Shown here: positions 52,395 through 64,000 of the stretch, one piece after another
Position numbering within the stretch: the stretch's first letter is position 1
How the letters are laid out: the number at the start of each line of letters is the position of its first letter
Assembly (NCBI GenBank): GCA_033675265.1
Contig: JAUJYZ010000850.1
Coordinates: forward strand, 179,501 to 243,500
Length of the DNA stretch: 64,000 nucleotides
Source: Actinostola sp. cb2023
Taxonomy: Eukaryota; Cnidaria; Anthozoa; Actiniaria; Actinostolidae
Direction: 5' to 3'
Made by a program: the position numbers and the translations under genes
Notes under the pieces: generated by a model
Databases searched by the model: none
The model's input: the letters and a program-made list of their open reading frames with translations, nothing else
Told to the model about the DNA's origin: nothing

Positions 52395-54389
52395 ACTCGG
52401 GCATTGTGAAAAGGAAAATGTCAGTTGCCCGAGGAAGTACTTGAAAATGAATGCCAGTTGGTTGAAGAAAAAGTATCAGATTTATAAATATACACTTTTC
52501 GTTGTGTGCATAGTTAACAAGAACATTCTCAGTTGCGTGAGAAGGAAGCTGACAGTGATTGACAGTTGCGTCAAGAAAGAGAATATGTATATATGTTTCG
52601 GCGAGCATCTTTGAATCGTACTTCTTCTACTTCTGTAGTGTACTTTGCATTTAACATCACAGTAAGAGTAAACATTCAGGGCGGCAATAATACGGATATT
52701 CTTGAGAAAAATATGTATATTTGACGATGCCAGAACCTGTTTCTGGATGATACGTCGAATGTACTTTCTTAATTTCCTACTTTTTCGGAAAATAGACGTC
52801 AAGCTTTTCAAAGAAATTCTGCTTGGCTCTCGATCACGATGAGCATGGCGGTGTATTTTACTACTAAGCGTGGACGAACTATCACAAGCAACAAACATGG
52901 CATAGCGAGATCTTACATTGTTTATTGTACTCAATTCATGATTATTGACATTCAGCTTAACTTGTACACTGGCTTCAGGTATATTTACAAAGATATCTAC
53001 AGCACTTAGTCTATTTTCAGTCAAACTTGCTTGTTCACCTTGATCGTTGGCCATGACGGTATGACGGCGATAACGACGGTATATGCACTCCGTTAAAACT
53101 CTCTCTTTGATATAGAAAAATACTATTTTTAACAGCATTAACACAATAAAAAATATAAACAGAATGTAAACAAGGATTGACTTCATTTTCGCCTCAGATT
53201 TGTGTTCTTCTTGATGCGATTTCAAAGTTGTTTTCTCACCTTTGGATTTGTCCATGTTGCAATCACACTTCTGAATCAGTACATCTGGCTTCAAGTTGTG
53301 GAATACATGCTTGGCTAGGCAGTACTCAGTTGAGTTCACATTTAAGTCAACATTAGAGTTCATTTGTATTATAGTTCTTGAGTTCATTTGATTTGCTTTT
53401 GAGCTTGATTTCAATTGATTACCTTTGGACTTTGAGTTCAATTTTGCTTTTGATGAGTTCATGTAAAGGCCCTGTCGAAAACGCTCAACATCTTTTAGAG
53501 TGGGCCCACACGAATCGGCGTATGCGTTTGTTGGATGTGAGAGCGTATTTAAGAGGAACTGATGGATGGCTTGCCTTGGATACAACATAATTTCTCTTCT
53601 GCACAGGTCAACTGCTTCTTTCACTTCTAGTCGTCGAATACGATGACTTAGCAATATCTCAGTATCTGCCATGAGCGAACAAAAACTTCGGATTAATTGT
53701 GACACGTTTGTCGCGCCATGAATATTCAACCTCAAGTGACCTCAAGTATGTTTTTAAAGATGTAATACAGATGTACCTCCACGAATCTTTATGAGTCATC
53801 GAGATAAATAGTTTCTCGTCACGCAACTGTCATTCTCACAATACCCGAATATACGCTCGTTGAGCGTCTTCTGCAACAGATCCCTAATAAAAATCTAAGG
53901 ACGTTTTGATTTCGATTGTATTTCTGCCGTTCACTGACCTGTTTTGAGCGTGGAAATTCTGTTTTAAATAGCGCTTAACGTGGCGGTTCTAAAATTAGAT
54001 CGCGTAATAAATGTATGACTCAGACAAGGATCATACAACTGTCATCGTACTGAAAAGAACACGGATTTTCGAACATTGACCTTTCTCGCCTTTGCTTTGA
54101 TGTAGTTTTGAAGTACGATTTTTACGATTCCTTTTCCTTGTGAATTTTTCAAACGTGGAATAAAATAAACATTCATCGTGAGTTATTGAAAATGATACGT
54201 CTTGAGGTTGCATAGGTCAGATGGTTCTGATAACGCCCTCACGTTTGTTTTTGTTAAACTTGAAACTCCGGATACGATTAAATACGTCGCATACTTTCGT
54301 CATTCTTTAACCGACTAAAAAAACTACGACTACTACTACTACCGAAAAACGCATTTTCTAACTCGGGCTTCCTTCGGAAGGGCCCGAGT
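52395..54389. mobile_element. Innermost repeat unit carrying a 396-codon frame
   Basis: Bounded by ACTCGGGC on the left, next to the palindrome ACGCTCAATGAGCGT at 52377, and on the right by a 29-bp hairpin ending GGCCCGAGT. Related sequence occurs at 13082-13790 in the opposite orientation and at 40540-41424. The class is unknown: hairpin ends rather than long inverted repeats. Confidence 0.6.
52482..53672 (-). CDS. Hypothetical single-pass membrane protein in a repeat unit
   Basis: 396 codons from the ATG at 53670-53672; the frame is open slightly further but without an ATG. Not recognised. Seen: a basic N-terminal part (HRIRRLEVKEAVDLCRREIM), a region of NSK/NQ/MNS repeats (about 70-105), a Cys/Lys-rich stretch, one strong membrane segment (about 166-188, ILVYILFIFFIVLMLLKIVF), and a basic Ser/Arg-rich tail (RKSRKLRKYIRRIIQ). 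It sits inside three nested elements, and decayed relatives of its first part occur at 41159-41330 and 13620-13740. It may be an element gene, a captured host gene, or a fortuitous frame. The lack of stops over 1.2 kb favours coding at some point. Confidence 0.45.
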   Translation of the reverse strand: MADTEILLSHRIRRLEVKEAVDLCRREIMLYPRQAIHQFLLNTLSHPTNAYADSCGPTLKDVERFRQGLYMNSSKAKLNSKSKGNQLKSSSKANQMNSRTIIQMNSNVDLNVNSTEYCLAKHVFHNLKPDVLIQKCDCNMDKSKGEKTTLKSHQEEHKSEAKMKSILVYILFIFFIVLMLLKIVFFYIKERVLTECIYRRYRRHTVMANDQGEQASLTENRLSAVDIFVNIPEASVQVKLNVNNHELSTINNVRSRYAMFVACDSSSTLSSKIHRHAHRDREPSRISLKSLTSIFRKSRKLRKYIRRIIQKQVLASSNIHIFLKNIRIIAALNVYSYCDVKCKVHYRSRRSTIQRCSPKHIYIFSFLTQLSITVSFLLTQLRMFLLTMHTTKSVYL

Positions 54390-55579
54390 AATTATATTTT
54401 ACATGCGGTAATGTTTTAAAAGACGATCGATAAAGAAACCTTTGCATGAATACAAATATGGGTGTTCCTTACTCTTATCCAGGAGAGTATAAATTCAAGG
54501 AGTTTTCAAGGAGTTTGAGCTGAATTTTAAAATTCAAGGGCTTTTCAAGCGCCCTTGAAAACGCAAATTATATTCCAGGAGTTTTCAAGGAGTTTAAGGA
54601 GTAGCACGAACCCTGATTTAGTACTATTTAGTAATAGTACTATTTCATGGACATATGGTTTGCACTCTATAAATTCCGTGATATATTTACATTTACTCTG
54701 TCTCCACCGGCCAAGAGCGCACGTTAAGCACCGATTACGCTTGGGGACGAGTCTAAAAATAGGTACCCTCAGGGGTACATGTGGCTACTGCTAACTACTA
54801 AATCTATTTTTGGCGAACCCGTGGCGATCGAGTGCCAAAAAGCGGCTGTATTCGCAGGCTACGTAAACATTGACCTAAAAGTTTAATAACACTTATAGAA
54901 CATTTCGTCTGACCGTTTAGAAAGAGAGAATGAAAGCTGTGATAAATAATATTGGTGAATTTTCTGAAGCTAAACATCGATGAAACTCGATGCAGACAGT
55001 CAAGTAATCGGTTGAGCACGTACGCCGCTCTCGGCTTGCTCTCGGTAATACGAAGTGATAGGGCGATTTCTTTAATCGGGTGGTGATGAACTTTATATCA
55101 GTGAGATTTCTCTACTTGGGTGGTGATTGGTTCCGAAGTTTATCTATTGTTACTTACTTACTTTCGGAAAACTCAGATGATGGCTACTGCGCTTGGCAAT
55201 AGTGGCTAGCTGCGCAAGCGCAGTAGCCACAAAAACCCATTGATAAGAACAAAGTCTTACTAACACGTGGCTTTATTAAAAAAAAAAAAAAAAAAAAAAA
55301 AGAACAAAGTTTTACTAACACGTGGCTTTATTTAGTTTTCATTCACATTACACAAAACTCATTGTACAATTTTATAGTGTCTTAGCTACAACCTAAATTT
55401 GATCATTCTTCCCCAACCCTCCCCTCCCTCCCTTGTATTAGTGTCACAATGAGAAAGTGGAAAAGTAGATTTTGCTGCGATTATCATTTCATTGATATGT
55501 AGGAAAACGACGCCAGGTAACCGTCAATCACTTATCATAGCAACACTAACACGGCAAATATATTGCTTTTTTTAATTCC

Positions 55580-55950
55580 TTAAAGTGCAACTAACCCCTG
55601 TGAGATTGTTTTAAAAATCTATTCAACATATGCTGAATAGTTGGTGGGTTCAGTATTTTGTGATTTGAACCATGCGTTTCTGAGTTATAGACGTTTGAAA
55701 TCTCAATATGCAAATTTGATGACGTCTACTAAGGAATTTGCCATAACTTATTTAGACTTTTTCAAGAAGTCTAAATTATTTAAATGGTCAAAAAAGTTTA
55801 AAAAAATCATTTATAAAGACTGAAAATATTCTGTAAGTTTACAAATGTCAATAATCAGCACAAGGGCGTTTTTGTATAATAAATGATTCCTATTCAGCAT
55901 ATATTGAATAGATTTTGTAAACAATCTCATAGGGGTTAGTTGCACTTTAA
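55580..55950. mobile_element. TTAA-flanked miniature element 1 (piggyBac-like)
   Basis: TTAA on both sides of AGTGCAACTAACCCC and GGGGTTAGTTGCACT; arms extend to about 60 bp with GAGATTG/CAATCTC and CTATTCA...TGAATAG pairs. A short TTAA-bounded element with no transposase. Confidence 0.88.
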
Positions 55951-56479
55951 ACCTATCAAAGAAGCTTAATGTTATAAAAAGCCTGTGCTACCTGCAACTT
56001 TAAATTTACCAAAAATATGTCGATCTAACCACAACACGTATAAGTTAGAAAATATGTAATGATTCGTACAATCAATAAGCTATGACGGCCATATTGAAAT
56101 GTAACCAGGCCTCGGCATGAAAGTGAGGCCAAGAACAGATTTGATCACGTGATAACAAACAAAATTACTTCCGGTATGACAAAATTACTTCCGGTATATG
56201 AGACATTACCAAAGGAATAACCTTCAGCAACGTAAAAAGTCACGTGATGGGAGATTATACTAGGGGAGGGGAGGGTGCACATGACACATAAGGAAATGTG
56301 AAAATTATCAAATAAACTTTTTTAAAACAACAATAATTATTGACCTTATGACTTTCAGTACATCACCGTAAGTGGTATGCAATGTTATAGAAGAGGTGCA
56401 TTATTGCAATCATATTGCCAGTAGTATTGCATGTACTTGTCACACTTATGTTACTAGTCCTCAAACTGTCTGATTTGTT

Positions 56480-56694
56480 TTAAAGGTGCAGTAATACGGG
56501 CAACACAATCGTGCAACTTGTCACGCAACATTGTTGCGTTGCAAGTTGAAGAGAAAATGTTGCTCGTATTAGCACTCCGTGCGCAACAAATTTTCGTTGT
56601 TGCACGAAGTAGAAGCCCTCTCTACTCTTCGACAACAAAGAAAATGTTGCGAGACAAGGTGCAAGATTTTGTTGCTCGTATTTCCGAACCTTAA
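56480..56694. mobile_element. TTAA-flanked miniature element 2
   Basis: Left arm AGGTGCAGTAATACGGGCAA and right arm ending TTGCTCGTATTTCCGAACC pair imperfectly. The centre is built of CAACATTGTTGCG-like palindromes. Its right TTAA (56691-56694) is also the left TTAA of the next element. Confidence 0.8.
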
Positions 56695-57120
56695 AGTGCC
56701 TATGAAACGAAAAAACAGACCCCGTTTTTATTTGCTACTACGAAAGTTTACTATTTGCTTGTTTACATGGCATTAATACAAAGTGAATTGAGCTTCAGGA
56801 ACATTTTTTATTTCGCGCACGAAGTTGGGCATTTTGGGTTTCAAAGTGCGACAATTCCCGCACGGTCAAACTATAGAAATGTGACGTCATAAGTTGTGCA
56901 AACAAAGGCATACACAACTTATGACGTAACAGAGACATTGTCAAGGACCCAGTCTCTTGTCGCACATTTTGGTTGAAAATGATAATTTTCAAACCGCGAA
57001 AAGAAAATGTTCGCACGCTCAAAGTCGATGTTTAAATACAGCAAATGTTCAGAGAAAGACCAAACAACAATAATGTACAATAAAACAAGGATCGACATTT
57101 TCGTTTCATAGGCACTTTAA
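56691..57120. mobile_element. TTAA-flanked miniature element 3
   Basis: TTAAAGTGCCTATGAAACGA and the complementary right end at 57099-57120. The interior contains GTCATAAGTTGTGC/ACAACTTATGAC and TTTCAAA...GTGCGA pairs. Confidence 0.88.
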
Positions 57121-57300
57121 AAGTAGGAACTTGAATAATACAGGCACATTGTCTAAAACATCAATACCACTTTTTATCATACTTCACTATGTGTCATATG
57201 CACTTTTAGGATGCTTTCTATTTAGTCAAACTGACCATTCTGATCAGCAAGTTCTGGTTAGAAAAGATCTATTTAATTAGCATAAAATTTGGTCAACTTT

Positions 57301-57582
57301 ACTGCGATTCTCAGTATTATGCGAACTCAGACATTTGCAGTTGACTTGTATATTTGGTTTTTCGCTTCTGTCAATCGGCATAAAAAATCAGAAAACTTAA
57401 AAATAAAAGTCAGAATGGAAACCAAATATGATTTTGAGCTAAATTATAGATCATTTGGTCGAAGAATGTATTTAGTTTTGAATTTGTTTGAGTTTTGAAT
57501 TTGATTGACAGAAGCGAAAAACCAAGTTCCAGCCGACTGACTGTTTGAATGTCTGAGTTCGCATAATACTGAGAACCGCAGT
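57301..57582. mobile_element. Fold-back element with ~75-bp arms
   Basis: ACTGCGATTCTCAGTATTAT and its near complement form the outer ends; pairing continues through CTGTCAAT/ATTGACAG at 57368 and 57504. Confidence 0.85.
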
Positions 57583-59105
57583 AACTCGAGTTTCTCCGAG
57601 AATTATTGATGGTCTGAGAAGGCACTTCTCAGTGTTTGGACATTGGAAACAACACCAGCTGCAATTCACTAACTAACTACTGCAAGGGGTGTGAATAAAC
57701 GAATTTCTCTATCTATTGCATTTGAGAACTTGTTGTGTTAAGACAGACTTTCGAACTAAATGGGAAGACTGTGATATTAAACCTGACACTTTTTCTTTAC
57801 ATGGTATTAAAAATAGAGTAAACTTGCCGTAGTTTTCATAAGAAAGACATGAGGAAAGCTATTGATTCTCAGTGGATAGTGCATATTCATTAGTGTATGA
57901 TACAATAGGGAAGTGCTTTTTTTTTGATTATTTGACAGATTTTTACAAAGATTAAAAACAACGAATTCGATCAACAAAAACCTCAGCTGAATCAGAGAAG
58001 TGATAATGTTTGAGGCTAAAGGCTGGTGCAATGCTCCCAACACTGTAGGGTCAAACATGGAAGCGTATTCAGACACCGAGTGGTGTTTCTTTTATAACAA
58101 TGTTGGATCCATTTGCACACTCCCACCAACAAATGTTGGGTGTATGTTGTGGGAGCATTGCACAAGCCTTAAGGCATCTACAGGTCTGGATACATGGTGA
58201 AATCTTCTCTGCAACTGTGTAACGAGACATTCTTTAGGAGGCTTGGCAAGTGAAATATTCCCTCAGTTCCTACTTGTATCTTGTATTGCATGATGAGAAA
58301 GTTACAGTGAAAATTGCAACACTTATCCACGCTGACAAGGACTAACACACTGAAACTATGACTTGAGTATTTTCACACCCAGTTAAAACGACCACCTCGC
58401 ATTAAACCTAACCCCAGCCCTCGTCTATCCTGGGAACTATACAATGTACTTACTTAGTACCAAGAATTAATTCAGGTCTTTAGAAACAGGCAGACGATAA
58501 CAAGATCCATGAACTAATGTTTGTTACATCTGTTTGCCATCGTGTCAGCAGCCATTCTTCTCTGGAATTACACTCATCAAACCACAATATGGTATTACAA
58601 AGTCTTACTTGTCCATATACATATATCTGGTCCAATGTGTGAGGTCTGACTGAGTTAATGAGGTCTGGTCGGATTAGCGAGGGTCCATCATCCAAAATAT
58701 CCGGCCAAATATTACATATATTACAAATATTACTCCACGTGGTCGATACAAGCATGGGTAGATTCATGGCTGGTCGGATTAGCGAGGGTCGGTCAGATTA
58801 ATGAGGGTGAGCAGGAGAAGTCATTTACCAAATTAGATGGCCAAATCTCATCTCATGACCTGATTCCATCAGTATGTATAAAGTACGAGTCTTTGCTCTT
58901 TCCTGAAGAGCCTGGGTGCTAGTACCAAAAAGTTCCTGCTTCTTAGTCTTAACAGCCAAAGGAGCCTGGGCACCAACCGTGGACACCAGTAGAAGTCTGG
59001 GTCCAAGCATGAAAGTGAGGCTACCTTTAGTCCAAGTCCCATTGGTTATTTTTATCTAAACTTTAGGTGATGTGTTTTATTATAGTTGTGTGGAGTCTGG
59101 TTACA
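57583..59105. other. Region 57583-59105: no gene seen apart from one element
   Basis: Contains the small element at 58019-58170 and direct copies of GGTCGGATTAGCGAGGGTC near 58668 and 58773. The part nearest 59105 may be 3' untranslated sequence of the HECT ligase. Confidence 0.5.
58019..58170. mobile_element. Small inverted-repeat element
   Basis: AAGGCTGGTGCAATGCTCCC and the near complement GGGAGCATTGCACAAGCCTT bound 152 bp, with CCAACA/TGTTGG pairs inside. Confidence 0.85.
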
Positions 59106-60615
<1,510 letters not shown>

Positions 60616-60957
60616 CTAAAACGGAACAAATAAACACATGAACATAAATCTATGTCAAAAATTAGCACAACAAATGCTACACAAAGTGTTCTGTCCAAAA
60701 TGGTCCCCTAAAAATATCCATTTCTCACTCAAAATACTTGCACTGAAACATTCATAAAAGTCCAGAAGAAATTTTCAAAAAAATCTCTATAAACTCCCTA
60801 CACCAAAAGTCCCATATTAAAAATAATATAATAATAACGATAATATACATGTATAAGATTCATAGAAAGATAGAACTAGATATTTTAGGAACCATTGTAA
60901 TGTGCATTTGGAACAGAAGGATCAAATGCGCTACATGTATATAAATCTTGTATACAT

Positions 60958-61230
60958 GTATAATAATAATAATAATAATAATAACAACAACAACAACAAC
61001 AACAACAACAATAATAATAATAATAATAATAATAACTTTATTTGATTGTCTAGTCTTCTAGCAGAGCACAAGTGCTCCACTAATCGGGGACACTTAGTAG
61101 TATAGGTCAGGCCACACACACCGGGAACTTTGTGCCCTACTCTTATTCGAACAGTGGTGTGGGTTCTTTATGTCGTTCCGGTGCAATGTAATGTAGAGTG
61201 TGGAGAGACGGGACCACCATTTACGTGATC
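60958..61230. repeat. AAT/AAC microsatellite and adjoining retroelement-like tail
   Basis: An (AAT)n(AAC)n(AAT)n tract (60960-61034) is followed by AACTTTATTTGATTGTCTAG and about 190 bp ending in a GGAGAGACGGGACCACC block. A similar block (complement) lies at 3292-3336 in CTDP1 intron 6. It looks like a SINE or LINE 3' end on the minus strand. Confidence 0.6.
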
Positions 61231-64000
61231 ATCCAAGCCACGCGAAGGTCTAACCATTTGTAGATGTAATTACAAAGGCAGCACCTTCTCAATTATTTAC
61301 AACCATTATCATTACATGGTCATCCAAGCCATGTGAAGGTGTAACCATTTGTAGATGTAATTACAAAGGCAGCACCTTCTCAATTATTTACAACCATTAT
61401 CATTACATGGTCATCCAAGCCATGTGAAGGTGTAACCATTTGTAGATGTAATTACAAAGGCAGCACCTTCTCAATTATTTACAACCATTATCATTACGTG
61501 GTCATCCAAGCCACGCGAAGGTCTAACCATTTGTAGATGTAATTACAAAGGCAGCACCTTCTCAATTATTTACAACCATTATCATTACATGGTCATCCAA
61601 GCCATGTGAAGGTGTAACCATTTGTAGATGTAATTACAAAGGCAGCACCTTCTCAATTATTTACAACCATTATCATTACGTGGTCATCCAAGCCATGTGA
61701 AGGTCTAACCATTTGTAGATGTAATTACAAAGGCAGCACCTTCTCAATTATTTACAACCATTATCATTACGTGGTCATCCAAGCCATGTGAAGGTCTAAC
61801 CATTTGTAGATGTAATTACAAAGGCAGCACCTTCTCAATTATTTACAACCATTATCATTACGTGGTCATCCGAGCCATGTGAAGGTGTAACCATTTGTAG
61901 ATGTAATTACAAAGGCAGCACCTTCTCAATTATTTACAACCATTATCATTACGTGGTCATCCAAGCCATGTGAAGGTGTAACCATTTGTAGATGTAATTA
62001 CAAAGGCAGCACCTTCTCAATTATTTACAACCATTATCATTACATGGTCATCCAAGCCATGTGAAGGTCTAACCATTTGTAGATGTAATTACAAAGGCAG
62101 CACCTTCTCAATTATTTACAACCATTATCATTACGTGGTCATCCAAGCCATGTGAAGGTGTAACCATTTGTAGATGTAATTACAAAGGCAGCACCTTCTC
62201 AATTATTTACAACCATTATCATTACATGGTCATCCAAGCCATGTGAAGGTCTAACCATTTGTAGATGTAATTACAAAGGCAGCACCTTCTCAATTATTTA
62301 CAACCATTATCATTACGTGGTCATCCGAGCCATGTGAAGGTGTAACCATTTGTAGATGTAATTACAAAGGCAGCACCTTCTCAATTATTTACAACCATTA
62401 TCATTACGTGGTCATCCAAGCCATGTGAAGGTGTAACCATTTGTAGATGTAATTACAAAGGCAGCACCTTCTCAATTATTTACAACCATTATCATTACAT
62501 GGTCATCCAAGCCATGTGAAGGTCTAACCATTTGTAGATGTAATTACAAAGGCAGCACCTTCTCAATTATTTACAACCATTATCATTACGTGGTCATCCA
62601 AGCCATGTGAAGGTGTAACCATTTGTAGATGTAATTACAAAGGCAGCACCTTCTCAATTATTTACAACCATTATCATTACATGGTCATCCAAGCCATGTG
62701 AAGGTGTAACCATTTGTAGATGTAATTACAAAGGCAGCACCTTCTCAATTATTTACAACCATTATCATTACATGGTCATCCAAGCCATGTGAAGGTGTAA
62801 CCATTTGTAGATGTAATTACAAAGGCAGCACCTTCTCAATTATTTACAACCATTATCATTACATGGTCATCCAAGCCATGTGAAGGTGTAACCATTTGTA
62901 GATGTAATTACAAAGGCAGCACCTTCTCAATTATTTACAACCATTATCATTACGTGGTCATCCAAGCCATGTGAAGGTGTAACCATTTGTAGATGTAATT
63001 ACAAAGGCAGCACCTTCTCAATTATTTACAACCATTATCATTACGTGGTCATCCATCATGTGAAGCCATGTGTAATTACAAAGGTCTAACCATTTGTAGA
63101 TGTAAGGTTAACATTTGTAATGTAATTACAAAGGCAGCACCTTCTCAATTATTTACAACCATTATCATTACGTGGTCATCCAAGCCATGTGAAGGTCTAA
63201 CCATTTGTAGATGTAATTACAAAGGCAGCACCTTCTCAATTATTTACAACCATTATCATTACGTGGTCATCCAAGCCATGTGAAGGTCTAACCATTTGTA
63301 GATGTAATTACAAAGGCAGCACCTTCTCAATTATTTACAACCATTATCATTACATGGTCATCCAAGCCATGTGAAGGTGTAACCATTTGTAGATGTAATT
63401 ACAAAGGCAGCACCTTCTCAATTATTTACAACCATTATCATTACGTGGTCATCCAAGCCATGTGAAGGTCTAACCATTTGTAGATGTAATTACAAAGGCA
63501 GCACCTTCTCAATTATTTACAACCATTATCATTACATGGTCATCCAAGCCATGTGAAGGTGTAACCATTTGTAGATGTAATTACAAAGGCAGCACCTTCT
63601 CAATTATTTACAACCATTATCATTACATGGTCATCCAAGCCATGTGAAGGTGTAACCATTTGTAGATGTAATTACAAAGGCAGCACCTTCTCAATTATTT
63701 ACAACCATTATCATTACGTGGTCATCCAAGCCATGTGAAGGTGTAACCATTTGTAGATGTAATTACAAAGGCAGCACCTTCTCAATTATTTACAACCATT
63801 ATCATTACGTGTTCATCCAAGCCATGTGAAGGTGTAACCATTTGTAGATGTAATTACAAAGGCAGCACCTTCTCAATTATTTACAACCATTATCATTACA
63901 TGGTCATCCAAGCCATGTGAAGGTGTGTAACCATTTGTAGATGTAATTACAAAGGCAGCACCTTCTCAATTATTTTAAGACCATTATCATTACATGGTCA
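61225..64000. repeat. 91-bp tandem array, about 30 copies, running off the window
   Basis: The unit contains GTGGTCATCCAAGCCATGTG, AACCATTTGTAGATGTAATT and GGCAGCACCTTCTCAATTAT. The first copy (GTGATCATCCAAGCCACGCG) is continuous with the retroelement-like tail before it. A scrambled unit lies at 63050-63125. It probably sits in an intron of the HECT ligase gene. Confidence 0.97.

Larger units (their letters stand above)
52060..54615. mobile_element. Middle element of the nest, hAT-like ends
   Basis: The ends are CAGGGTTCGTGCT and AGCACGAACCCTG, flanked by ATTTA on both sides. Subterminal sequence is rich in TTCAAGGAGTATTCAAGG-type repeats at both ends, as in a common metazoan hAT-like repeat type. 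It has no transposase of its own. Confidence 0.8.
51965..54668. mobile_element. Outer inverted-repeat element of a nest
   Basis: Ends are about 30-bp inverted repeats: AGAGTACAAACCATATGTCC at 51965 and its near complement GGACATATGGTTTGCACTCT ending at 54668, followed inwards by AGTACTA/TAGTACT stretches. A second complete element lies inside it. Related short pieces occur near 48380-48530. Confidence 0.8.

Noticed and set aside
60931..61119. Poly-leucine frame
   Set aside because: Translation of the AAT/AAC microsatellite.

Overview
The window is animal nuclear DNA: spliced genes with GT/AG introns, tRNA-derived repeats, many DNA-transposon relics and about ten tandem arrays. Gene content (FCP1/CTDP1, a WWP/ITCH-type HECT ligase, intronless rhodopsin-class receptors, an EGF/sushi membrane protein) and the repeat style fit a marine invertebrate. 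The receptor type resembles families expanded in anthozoan cnidarians, so I weakly favour a coral or anemone, but nothing here settles the phylum.

Layout. 0-2 kb: small inverted-repeat elements. 2.08-9.70 kb (minus): a complete seven-exon CTDP1 (FCP1, RNA polymerase II C-terminal-domain phosphatase), with all exon junctions in phase and 1012 residues predicted. 10.17-12.72 kb (plus, divergent from CTDP1): an intronless membrane protein with signal peptide, EGF, sushi, a 58-residue asparagine run and a TMEM151-like membrane part. 13-41 kb: gene-poor, with tandem arrays of 66, 73, about 114, 26, about 75 and 28 bp units, a deleted hAT-like element at 24.8-25.7 kb, fold-back elements and tRNA-like sequences. 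41.8-51.6 kb: tandem segmental duplication of an intronless class A receptor. Copy 1 is intact (42.37-43.29 kb). Copy 2 is cut in its fourth membrane segment by a 5.2-kb transposon (44756-49968) with a 6-bp target duplication, long terminal inverted repeats carrying 19-bp repeats, and a broken zinc-ribbon/integrase-type transposase whose intron holds another inverted-repeat element. A third unit is only a stub. 51.97-54.67 kb: a nest of at least three elements around a 396-codon reading frame of unknown function, with relatives near 13 and 41 kb. 55.6-57.1 kb: three TTAA-flanked miniature elements, two sharing one TTAA. 59.1-60.6 kb (minus): the last four coding exons of a WWP1/WWP2/ITCH-type HECT ubiquitin ligase; the rest lies beyond the window, behind a 91-bp tandem array filling 61.2-64.0 kb.

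The cellular genes do not form one pathway. The strongest second-look items are the transposon-split receptor with its unusual terminal structure, and the nested element carrying an orphan membrane-protein frame. Splice junctions and homologies were judged by eye without any database search.
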